64,000 nucleotides of DNA from assembly GCF_014287515.2 (NCBI RefSeq), contig NZ_CP092473.1, positions 540,001 to 604,000 of the forward strand, given 5' to 3'. Source of the stretch: Roseburia rectibacter (GTDB lineage Bacteria; Bacillota; Clostridia; Lachnospirales; Lachnospiraceae). The position numbers and the translations under genes are program-made. Shown piece after piece: positions 57,219-64,000 of the stretch (positions are counted from its first letter, which is position 1; each line of letters begins with the position of its first letter). The notes under the pieces were generated by a model. It was not told the DNA's origin. It saw only the letters and a program-made list of their open reading frames with translations, and searched no databases.

Positions 57219-57290
57219 GACAATATTGTGCAAGGTTTAGCCTGCAAAAGGACTTGCAAATTTGAGAAATAGCCAGGAATAGGAGTTTTT

Positions 57291-59861
57291 ATGAGCGCAT
57301 TTACAAAGTTATTCGGAACGCACAGCGAACGCGAGTTAAAAAGAATTTATCCACTCGTTGATAAAGTGGAGTCATACCGTGACGCTATGGGAGCGCTGTC
57401 CGATGAAGAATTAAGAGACAAGACGAAAGAATATAAAGAGAGACTGGAAAAAGGAGAGACACTTGATGATCTTCTTCCGGAGGCATATGCAACTGTCCGT
57501 GAAGCAGCAAAGCGTGTACTTGGAATGGAACACTACCGTGTACAGATCATTGGTGGTATTATCTTACATCAGGGTCGTATCGCAGAGATGAAGACTGGTG
57601 AAGGTAAGACACTTGTTTCTACGCTTCCTGCATACTTGAACGCCTTAGAGGGCAAGGGTGTGTGCATCGTAACAGTTAACGATTACCTTGCAAAGCGTGA
57701 CTCTGAGTGGATGGGACAGATTCATGAGTTCCTTGGCTTAAAAGTCGGAGTAGTTTTAAACTCCATGACCAATGATGAGCGCCGTGAGGCATATAACTGC
57801 GATATCACCTATGTAACAAACAATGAGCTCGGATTTGATTATCTGAGAGACAACATGGTTATTTATAAGGAACAGCTTGTTCAGAGAGGTCTTCATTATG
57901 CGATCATCGATGAGGTCGATTCCGTATTGATCGACGAGGCACGTACACCGCTTATCATTTCCGGACAGAGCGGCAAATCCACCCGTCTTTATGAGGCTTG
58001 TGACATCTTAGCACAGCAGATGAAACGTGGCGAGGATGTACCGGAGTATTCCAAGATGGATGCTATTATGGGTATCGAGCAGGAAGAAACAGGTGATTTC
58101 CTTGTCAATGAGAAGGACAAGGTTGTCAGCCTGACACAGGAGGGTGTGAAAAAAGTTGAGCAGTTCTTCAAGATCGGTAACCTTGCAGATGCAGAAAATC
58201 TTGAGATCCAGCACAATGTGATTCTTGCGCTGCGTGCACACAACCTGATGTTCCGCGATCAGGATTACGTTGTAAAAGATGATGAGGTACTGATCGTTGA
58301 TGAGTTTACCGGACGTATCATGCCGGGACGCCGTTACTCGGATGGTCTGCATCAGGCAATCGAGGCAAAAGAGCATGTAAAAGTAAAACGTGAGAGCAAG
58401 ACTCTTGCAACGATCACGTTCCAGAACTTCTTTAATAAATTTGACAAAAAATCCGGTATGACAGGTACGGCACTGACTGAGGAAAAAGAGTTCCGTGATA
58501 TCTATGGCATGGATGTTATCGAGATCCCGACCAACAGACCGGTCATCCGTGTGGACAAACAGGATGCTGTTTATAAGACAAAGAAAGAAAAATATCATGC
58601 AGTTGTCGAGGAAGTAAAAGCTGCCCACGCAAAGGGACAGCCGGTACTGGTTGGTACGATCACGATCGATGTATCTGAGACGATCAGTGCGATGTTAAAG
58701 AGAGAGGGAATCCCACATACTGTTTTGAATGCGAAGTTCCATGAACTTGAGGCTGAAATCGTAGCCGCAGCAGGACAGCACGGTGCGGTAACGATCGCTA
58801 CAAATATGGCTGGTCGTGGTACGGATATTAAACTGGATGATGATGCAAAAGAGGCTGGCGGATTAAAAGTTATTGGTACAGAGCGCCATGAGTCAAGACG
58901 TATTGATAATCAGCTGCGTGGACGTTCCGGACGTCAGGGAGATCCGGGTGAATCCCAGTTCTTCATTTCCCTGGAAGATGATCTGATGCGTCTGTTCGGT
59001 TCAGAAAAGCTGATGGATATCTTTAATACACTGGGTGTTCCTGAAAATGAACAGATCCAGCATAAGATGTTAACCTCTGCGATCGAGAAAGCGCAGACAA
59101 AGATTGAGGGTAACAACTTTGGTATCCGTAAGAATCTTCTTGAGTATGATCAGGTTATGAATGATCAGAGAGAGATCATTTATGCAGAGCGTATGCGTGT
59201 ATTAAACGGAGAGAACATGCGTGATGTGATTTTCAAGATGATCACAGACCGTGTTGAGAGCTGTGTGGATACCTGCATTTCTTCTGAGCTGCCGAAAGAA
59301 GAGTGGGATTTAAACGAGTTAAATCAGCTTCTGACAGATATTATCCCATTAGAGCCTGTAAATGCTGCTGATGTGGACAGTGTTAAGAACAACAAAGAAT
59401 TAAAACATCTCTTAAAAGAGCGTGCAGTGAAACTGTATGAGGCAAAAGAGACAGAATTCTCGGAGCCGGAGCAGTTCCGTGAATTAGAGCGTGTAGTACT
59501 GTTGAAAGTCATCGACCGCAAGTGGATGGATCATATTGATGATATGGATCAGCTTCGTCAGGGTATCGGCTTACAGGCATATGGACAGAGAGATCCGCTG
59601 GTTGAATACAAGATGGCAGGATTTGATATGTTTGACGATATGATCGCCAACATTCAGGAAGATACAGTCCGTCTGCTGTACCATGTCAAGATCGAGCAGA
59701 AGGTAGAGCGCGAGCAGGTTGCGAAAGTAACCGGTACTAATAAGGATGAAACGGCAACCAATACACCAAAGAAACGTGCGGCTGCTAAAGTATACCCAAA
59801 TGATCCGTGCCCATGTGGTTCCGGTAAAAAATACAAACAGTGCTGTGGAAGAATGGCATAA
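57291..59861 (+). CDS. secA: Preprotein translocase ATPase SecA
   Basis: 856 residues. Cytosolic motor that drives preproteins through SecYEG. Walker [14 protein letters not shown] near residue 102, DEVD (Walker B) near 206, preprotein cross-linking region, helicase motifs [16 protein letters not shown] near 500 and [25 protein letters not shown] near 545, and a C-terminal zinc-binding tail [14 protein letters not shown]. The tail length and intact cysteines indicate that SecB-like or ribosome contacts are kept. A terminator follows the stop. Confidence 0.97.
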   Translation: MSAFTKLFGTHSERELKRIYPLVDKVESYRDAMGALSDEELRDKTKEYKERLEKGETLDDLLPEAYATVREAAKRVLGMEHYRVQIIGGIILHQGRIAEMKTGEGKTLVSTLPAYLNALEGKGVCIVTVNDYLAKRDSEWMGQIHEFLGLKVGVVLNSMTNDERREAYNCDITYVTNNELGFDYLRDNMVIYKEQLVQRGLHYAIIDEVDSVLIDEARTPLIISGQSGKSTRLYEACDILAQQMKRGEDVPEYSKMDAIMGIEQEETGDFLVNEKDKVVSLTQEGVKKVEQFFKIGNLADAENLEIQHNVILALRAHNLMFRDQDYVVKDDEVLIVDEFTGRIMPGRRYSDGLHQAIEAKEHVKVKRESKTLATITFQNFFNKFDKKSGMTGTALTEEKEFRDIYGMDVIEIPTNRPVIRVDKQDAVYKTKKEKYHAVVEEVKAAHAKGQPVLVGTITIDVSETISAMLKREGIPHTVLNAKFHELEAEIVAAAGQHGAVTIATNMAGRGTDIKLDDDAKEAGGLKVIGTERHESRRIDNQLRGRSGRQGDPGESQFFISLEDDLMRLFGSEKLMDIFNTLGVPENEQIQHKMLTSAIEKAQTKIEGNNFGIRKNLLEYDQVMNDQREIIYAERMRVLNGENMRDVIFKMITDRVESCVDTCISSELPKEEWDLNELNQLLTDIIPLEPVNAADVDSVKNNKELKHLLKERAVKLYEAKETEFSEPEQFRELERVVLLKVIDRKWMDHIDDMDQLRQGIGLQAYGQRDPLVEYKMAGFDMFDDMIANIQEDTVRLLYHVKIEQKVEREQVAKVTGTNKDETATNTPKKRAAAKVYPNDPCPCGSGKKYKQCCGRMA

Positions 59862-59875
59862 AATTAAAAAATAAT

Positions 59876-59922
59876 AAAAAAGCGTTATGTTTATGGAGTG
59901 ATTCATAGATGTGGCGCTTTTT
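59876..59922 (+). terminator. secA terminator
   Basis: Stem AAAAAGCG (59877-59884) / CGCTTTTT (59915-59922) with a partly paired inner region, ending in a T-run. Confidence 0.75.
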
Positions 59923-59983
59923 ACTTTATAGGATGAGCTGCTTAGCAGACGGGGGGTTCGCTAAATTGTGGTTTGTGGGTGAC

Positions 59984-60330
59984 ATGAGTTTCCTCGTGTA
60001 GGGTGGTTCCGGGGGGTTACGATTGGCAAATTGCATCAAGCCGGGACTCGTTTTGTTCCGTTGTACGAAAATAAGAAAGTCTAAGTATGCCTGATTTATA
60101 TTGTGGCGGAGTGACGTGTGCGTCCTAAATGCGCCATCCGGGCACATTAGGACTTGTGCTGCCGTCCATGGCAGCACAACACTGTATTGTGAACAGGCAT
60201 ACTAAGACTTTCTAATTTTCTCCCAAAGTCACAAAACGGATCCCGGCTTGATGCGATTTGCCAGCCACTAAGTTGTGAACCACCCTTCGCCGGGGAACTC
60301 ATTTTGCAACTTTGGCGGGTGTAAATTTTT
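59984..60330 (+). repeat. Nested palindromic element P1
   Basis: Three stacked inverted repeats. Outer: 59984-60009 / 60277-60302 (21 of 26 pair, several differences being G-T). Middle: 60025-60046 / 60241-60262 (21 of 22, the other G-T). Inner: 60067-60093 / 60194-60220 (25 of 27). The centre has hairpins GTCCTAA/TTAGGAC (60122-60152) and GTGCTGCC/GGCAGCAC (60156-60177). It ends with GGTGTAAATTTTT (60318-60330), which is matched in P2. No transposase or ORF lies inside. Confidence 0.85.
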
Positions 60331-60613
60331 AGTGTTTTGTGTCTGAATCTGATAAAAAAATATTTCCAAATAACTATGTTTAATAGATTATTATTGGTTT
60401 GATAATACTGGAAAAACCTCAATGTATCCCGTTATGCCTATGTTTATTGCCATACACATTTGAAAAAAATATTCTGTGTTATTTGGTCTGGCATTTTACG
60501 AAATAATTCATGTAATACAATGTAGCATATAAAAATTCTGGGAAGTCATTAAGCTGAATATCAATGATACAGCACATTAGCATTTTAAGCATATTTTCAT
60601 TCAAGCGAATATC
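60331..60613. other. Spacer between P1 and P2
   Basis: AT-rich, 283 bp. I see no gene, RNA or clear repeat. A few weak TATAAT-like strings occur but none with a good -35. Confidence 0.6.
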
Positions 60614-60988
60614 AAAAATTTGCACCTACGCCCCCAGTTTTGAGATGAACCGCCCACCCAAATGGTGTTTCATAACCTGGATGCTGGCATCTTGCGCAAA
60701 GCCGAAGCTGATTTTGTGACTTTGGGAGAAAATTAGAAAATCTTAGTGTGTCTGTAGATACACAGTGATGTTCTGCCACGGATGGCAGAACAAGGCAGCA
60801 TCGAGTCATGGATGACTCGTTGTTGCCGTTCACGTCACTCCGAAAAAATCTAACTCAGACACACTTAGACTTTTCTTATTTTCGTACAACGGAACCAAAA
60901 TTAACTCCGGCTTTGCGCAAGATGCCATTCACAAACCTACGACTCACCATTTGGACGGGCGATTTATTTCATAAACAAACCATCATTT
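60614..60988 (-). repeat. Nested palindromic element P2, inverted relative to P1
   Basis: Outer: 60651-60666 / 60946-60961 (14 of 16). Middle: 60686-60704 / 60908-60926 (19 of 19). Inner: 60728-60754 / 60856-60883 (near-perfect with one bulge). Centre: GTTCTGCC/GGCAGAAC (60769-60790) and a GGCAGCA/TGTTGCC stem with CGAGTCAT/ATGACTCG inside (60794-60827). Read on the minus strand it shares with P1 the segments GTTCCGTTGTACGAAAATAA, CGGAGTGACGTG and TTCTCCCAAAGTCACAAAA, and the AAAAATTTRCACC edge. Confidence 0.85.
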
Positions 60989-61036
60989 GATGAGTATCTT
61001 CTATAATAGAAGAAACACAAAAAGTGAAAAAAGTAC

Positions 61037-61065
61037 TTGCATTTCTGCAGATCATCGTGTATACT
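61037..61065 (+). promoter_or_regulatory. S10 operon promoter
   Basis: TTGCAT (61037-61042), 17-bp spacer, TATACT (61060-61065). It gives a leader of about 300 nt before rpsJ. Confidence 0.7.
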
Positions 61066-61071
61066 AAGCAT

Positions 61072-61374
61072 TGCTGTGACATTGATAGCGTAGAAGCGTG
61101 AGGTTGCTGCCGATATGGCAGGTTTTCCGTGGAGCGAATGTCAAGTTAGGAAACTGGCGACAAGTCACTGTATACGAGTAACATCTACAAAGTAGAAACA
61201 ACGTGCGGGCAGACCGGAAGGCTGTCAGAAGAACTTTAAGCATTCGATGGTGCAAAGAAGTTTCTTTTTATGGGTAAAAGCTCATGATACGCACGGGAAT
61301 GTGTGCAGTCACCGCTTGTCGTACCAAAGCGAGTTTATCGCTTGCAAAAGTGCGAAAAGGAGGCGACTTTTTTT
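61072..61374 (+). promoter_or_regulatory. Structured rpsJ leader
   Basis: About 300 nt without an ORF. Visible stems: GCTGCCGATATGGCAG near 61107, AAGCGA/TCGCTT at about 61327-61342, and AAAAGTGCG (61346-61354) / CGACTTTTT (61364-61372) with AAAAGGAGG in the loop. The last places the rpsJ ribosome site in the apical loop of a terminator-like hairpin whose T-run abuts the ATG. In E. coli L4 represses the S10 operon through its leader; a comparable mechanism here is inference. Confidence 0.5.
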
Positions 61375-61692
61375 ATGGCAAGTCAAGTAATGAGAATCAC
61401 ATTAAAAGCTTATGATCACGAATTAGTAGATTCATCAGCAAAAAAAATCATCGAGACTGTAAAGAAGAACGGATCACAGGTGAGCGGACCGGTACCTCTT
61501 CCTACTAAGAAGGAAGTAGTTACTATCTTAAGAGCTACTCACAAATATAAGGATTCCCGCGAGCAGTTCGAGCAGAGAACTCATAAAAGACTGATCGATA
61601 TCGTAACACCAACTCAGAAAACAGTTGATGCTTTATCTCGTTTAGAGATGCCGGCTGGTGTATACATCGATATCAAAATGAAGAACAAATAA
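61375..61692 (+). CDS. rpsJ: 30S ribosomal protein S10
   Basis: 105 residues; also the transcription antitermination factor NusE. N terminus [22 protein letters not shown], then [19 protein letters not shown] and [19 protein letters not shown], all canonical. The start at 61375 is set by that N terminus; AAGGAGG lies 12 bases upstream. An in-frame GTG at 61303 runs through the leader and is rejected. First gene of the S10 operon. Confidence 0.98.
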   Translation: MASQVMRITLKAYDHELVDSSAKKIIETVKKNGSQVSGPVPLPTKKEVVTILRATHKYKDSREQFEQRTHKRLIDIVTPTQKTVDALSRLEMPAGVYIDIKMKNK

Positions 61693-61877
61693 TTCTTCAA
61701 ACAAATTTGTTAATATCCTGAAGGGTTTTATATAGAAGCAAAGAATGTTCGGCATCAGCCTCCATTCTATGTGGTTTTCCACATCCACTTATATGGACTT
61801 TCTAGGATGAACGGTTCCGCTACCCCACATCGATGGGCATGAAGCGTTCCGCTGTAGAGTAAACAGGAGGTAAAAGA
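61693..61877 (+). other. rpsJ-rplC intercistronic region
   Basis: 185 nt, long for this junction. It holds a hairpin ATGTGG TTTT CCACAT (61770-61785) and further possible stems around 61810-61860. No T-run terminator and no clear promoter. It may be a second regulatory leader. Confidence 0.4.
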
Positions 61878-62561
61878 ATGAAGAAAGCGATTTTAGCAAC
61901 AAAAGTCGGAATGACTCAAATCTTCAACGCAGACGGCGTATTAGTGCCGGTTACTGTATTGGAAGCTGGTCCTTGCTCCGTAACACAGATCAAAACTGTA
62001 GAGAACGACGGATACAGCGCAGTTCAGGTTGCATTTGCAGACAAGAAAGAAAAAGTTGTCAGCAAAGATGCAAATGGTAAGAAAGAAATCAGAAACAGAC
62101 ATGGCGTAAACAAAGCTCAGATGGGACACTTTGCAAAAGCTGGTGTATCCGGAAAGAGATATGTCAGAGAGTTCAAATTTGAGAACGCAGACGAGTACAA
62201 ACTTGGAGATGTTATCAAAGCTGATATTTTTGCAGAGGGCGACAAGATCGACGCTACTGCAATTTCCAAAGGTAAAGGTTTCCAGGGCGCTATCAAGAGA
62301 TTAGGACAGCATAGAGGTCCTATGGCTCATGGTTCTAAATTCCATCGTCATCAGGGTTCTAACGGTGCATGTTCTTCACCGAGCCGTGTATTCAAAGGAA
62401 AAGGAATGCCTGGACATATGGGAAGCGTAAAAGTTACAACACAGAATCTTGAAGTTGTAAGAGTTGACGCTGAGAACAACCTGCTCTTAGTTAAAGGTGC
62501 TGTACCAGGCGCTAAGAAATGCATGGTAACAATCAAAGAAACTGTAAAAGCAGGTAAATAG
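61878..62561 (+). CDS. rplC: 50S ribosomal protein L3
   Basis: 227 residues, N terminus [20 protein letters not shown], conserved central loop [25 protein letters not shown] that reaches the peptidyl transferase centre, and [26 protein letters not shown] precedes the ATG. rplD follows 28 nt downstream. Confidence 0.98.
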   Translation: MKKAILATKVGMTQIFNADGVLVPVTVLEAGPCSVTQIKTVENDGYSAVQVAFADKKEKVVSKDANGKKEIRNRHGVNKAQMGHFAKAGVSGKRYVREFKFENADEYKLGDVIKADIFAEGDKIDATAISKGKGFQGAIKRLGQHRGPMAHGSKFHRHQGSNGACSSPSRVFKGKGMPGHMGSVKVTTQNLEVVRVDAENNLLLVKGAVPGAKKCMVTIKETVKAGK

Positions 62562-62589
62562 TGCTTAGATAGGAAAGGAGGAAACAACA

Positions 62590-63210
62590 ATGGCTAACGT
62601 AGCTGTTTATAATATGGAAGGCAAAGAAGTAGGAAGCCTGGAGTTAAACGATGCTGTTTTCGGAGTAGAAGTTAACGAGCATCTTGTACACATGGCAGTA
62701 CTTCAGCAGCTTGCAAATAACCGTCAGGGAACTCAGAAAGCAAAAACACGTTCTGAAGTTCGCGGTGGTGGTAGAAAACCATGGAGACAGAAAGGAACCG
62801 GTCATGCAAGACAGGGTTCAACAAGAGCTCCACAGTGGACTCATGGTGGAGTTGTATTTGCTCCGGTACCAAGAGACTACTCTTTCAAATTAAACAAAAA
62901 AGAGAAGAGAGCAGCATTAAAATCTGCACTCACATCCAGAGTAAATGAGAGCAAGTTCATCGTTGTTGATGAGTTAAAACTTGACTCCATTAAGACAAAG
63001 AACTTCGTTCAGGTTCTGAACAACTTAAAAGTTGAGAAAGCATTAGTTGTATTAAACGATATGGATGCAAACGTGATCAAATCTGCAAGCAACGTTCCGA
63101 CTGTTAAAACTGCTCAGACAAACGAGTTAAACGTATTTGATGTATTAAAATATGATACAGTTGTTGTAACAAAAGACGCTGTTAAGACTATCGAGGAGGT
63201 GTATGCATAA
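62590..63210 (+). CDS. rplD: 50S ribosomal protein L4
   Basis: 206 residues. Conserved basic loop [25 protein letters not shown] near residues 55-80, [20 protein letters not shown], and C-terminal [19 protein letters not shown]. In several bacteria L4 feeds back on its own operon. AAAGGAGG precedes the ATG. The stop overlaps the rplW start by one base. Confidence 0.98.
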   Translation: MANVAVYNMEGKEVGSLELNDAVFGVEVNEHLVHMAVLQQLANNRQGTQKAKTRSEVRGGGRKPWRQKGTGHARQGSTRAPQWTHGGVVFAPVPRDYSFKLNKKEKRAALKSALTSRVNESKFIVVDELKLDSIKTKNFVQVLNNLKVEKALVVLNDMDANVIKSASNVPTVKTAQTNELNVFDVLKYDTVVVTKDAVKTIEEVYA

Positions 63211-63509
63211 TGGCAAACGTACAGTATTATGATGTAATCCTCAAACCGGTTATTACCGAGAAATCCATGGCAGCTATGGCTGAGAAGAAATATACTTTCT
63301 TAGTTCATCCGGAAGCAAATAAGACCATGATCAAAGAAGCAGTTGAGAAAATGTTCGAGGGCACAAAAGTTGCCAGCGTTAACACCATGAACATGGATGG
63401 AAAGAACAAAAGACGTGGCATGGTTTATGGAAAAACTGCTAAGACAAAGAAAGCTATCGTTCAGTTAACAGAAGACAGCAAAGATATCGAGATCTTTGCT
63501 GGACTGTAA
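63210..63509 (+). CDS. rplW: 50S ribosomal protein L23
   Basis: 99 residues at the polypeptide exit, where SRP and trigger factor dock. Typical [21 protein letters not shown] near the N terminus and KKRRG-type [26 protein letters not shown] overlap with rplD implies coupled translation. Confidence 0.98.
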   Translation: MANVQYYDVILKPVITEKSMAAMAEKKYTFLVHPEANKTMIKEAVEKMFEGTKVASVNTMNMDGKNKRRGMVYGKTAKTKKAIVQLTEDSKDIEIFAGL

Positions 63510-63575
63510 GATAAATTTTAGATAGCAAACTAAGCGCAGCGATGCGCGATAACAAACATCGAAAGGAGAACAACA

Positions 63576-64000
63576 ATGGGAATTAAGACATATAACCCAT
63601 ATACACCTTCCAGAAGAAATATGACTGGCTCTGATTTCTCCGAGATCACAAAAACAACTCCGGAAAAATCACTGGTAACTTCTTTAAAGAAGAACGCTGG
63701 TCGTAACAATCAGGGTAAAATCACTGTAAGACACCATGGCGGTGGAAACAGAAGAAAATACAGAGTTATCGATTTCAAGAGAAACGGTAAAGACGGAATC
63801 CCGGCTAAAGTAGTCGGAATCGAGTACGATCCGAACAGAACAGCTAACATCGCTTTGATCTGCTACGCAGATGGCGAGAAAGCATATATCCTTGCTCCGG
63901 CTGGTTTAACAGACGGCATGACAGTTATGAGCGGTGCAACTGCAGAAGTTCGTGTTGGTAACTGCTTACCACTTGAGAATATCCCGGTTGGTACCCAGGT
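63576..64000 (+). CDS. rplB: 50S ribosomal protein L2, 3' end outside window
   Basis: Partial: 141 codons from the ATG at 63576 to the window end. N terminus [20 protein letters not shown], then [20 protein letters not shown] and [30 protein letters not shown], the canonical L2 sequence. AAAGGAG precedes the ATG. The frame stays open to the edge. Confidence 0.98.
   Translation, partial: MGIKTYNPYTPSRRNMTGSDFSEITKTTPEKSLVTSLKKNAGRNNQGKITVRHHGGGNRRKYRVIDFKRNGKDGIPAKVVGIEYDPNRTANIALICYADGEKAYILAPAGLTDGMTVMSGATAEVRVGNCLPLENIPVGTQ

Larger units (their letters stand above)
56978..57290. other. Divergent region between TSCPD gene and secA
   Basis: Holds the palindrome at 57075-57125 and the secA promoter. 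I see no gene in it. Confidence 0.6.

Noticed and set aside
60147..60833. Minus-strand ORFs in the P1/P2 region
   Set aside because: They run through paired arms of palindromes, have no ribosome sites and show no protein-like features.

Overview
The window comes from a low-to-moderate GC Firmicute of the Lachnospiraceae, most like Roseburia/Agathobacter. The signs are strong AGGAGG-type ribosome binding sites, the gene order tRNA block - rpoB - rpoC - rpsL - rpsG - fusA - tuf, dipicolinate synthase genes (a sporulation trait), hexuronate and pectin genes of a plant-fibre gut bacterium, and protein sequences typical of that family. Genus is an inference; family is fairly secure.

Layout. 1-3.5 kb: the 3' part of a 23S rRNA gene followed by eight tRNA genes, with no 5S gene in between. 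3.7-16.5 kb: transcription and translation core, rpoB-rpoC, then rpsL-rpsG-fusA-tuf with their own promoters. 16.6-20.2 kb: an EamA permease read in frame into a GH114-type glycosidase, an XRE regulator and a CPBP membrane protease. 20.3-25.4 kb: a 50-residue membrane protein, a pectinesterase without signal peptide, a class II aldolase overlapping a glycogen debranching enzyme, and an SDR reductase. 25.7-29.7 kb: tRNA-Pro, a chemotaxis receptor, pyrF and a TraX-like membrane protein. 30.2-32.3 kb: thiamine salvage (thiM-thiE-HAD). 32.4-37.8 kb: GNAT acetyltransferase, CorA, a methyltransferase and the TrkAH potassium system. 38.4-42.5 kb: an esterase, a cysteine-cluster protein, LrgAB and a LysM protein.

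42.8-51.0 kb is a sugar-acid catabolism island: uxuA, an AraC regulator, a GPH-type transporter, an amidohydrolase, a creatininase-family hydrolase, a second AraC regulator and a UxuB-type oxidoreductase. Fructuronate reductase and mannonate dehydratase would take hexuronate to 2-keto-3-deoxygluconate; the two hydrolases suggest that the imported substrate is a modified sugar acid (lactone or amide). A decayed piece of an AraC gene lies just before uxuA. 51.1-56.6 kb: a DUF4474-like protein, a metallophosphoesterase, aspartate kinase and the two dipicolinate synthase subunits. 56.7-59.9 kb: a TSCPD protein and secA. 61.4-64.0 kb: start of the S10 ribosomal operon (rpsJ-rplC-rplD-rplW-rplB), cut by the window end.

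The least expected material is between genes. Two roughly 350-bp nested palindromes lie between secA and rpsJ, in opposite orientation. They keep their pairing through compensatory base changes, and an internally deleted relative sits near 38.2 kb. A second family, with a closed three-way-junction shape of about 122 nt, occurs at 30.0 kb and inverted at 37.9 kb. The 3' end of rpsG is duplicated in tandem with a 54-bp period, and an unrelated 54-55-bp tandem repeat lies between the aspartate kinase and dipicolinate genes. Long leaders precede rpsG, rpsJ and rplC.
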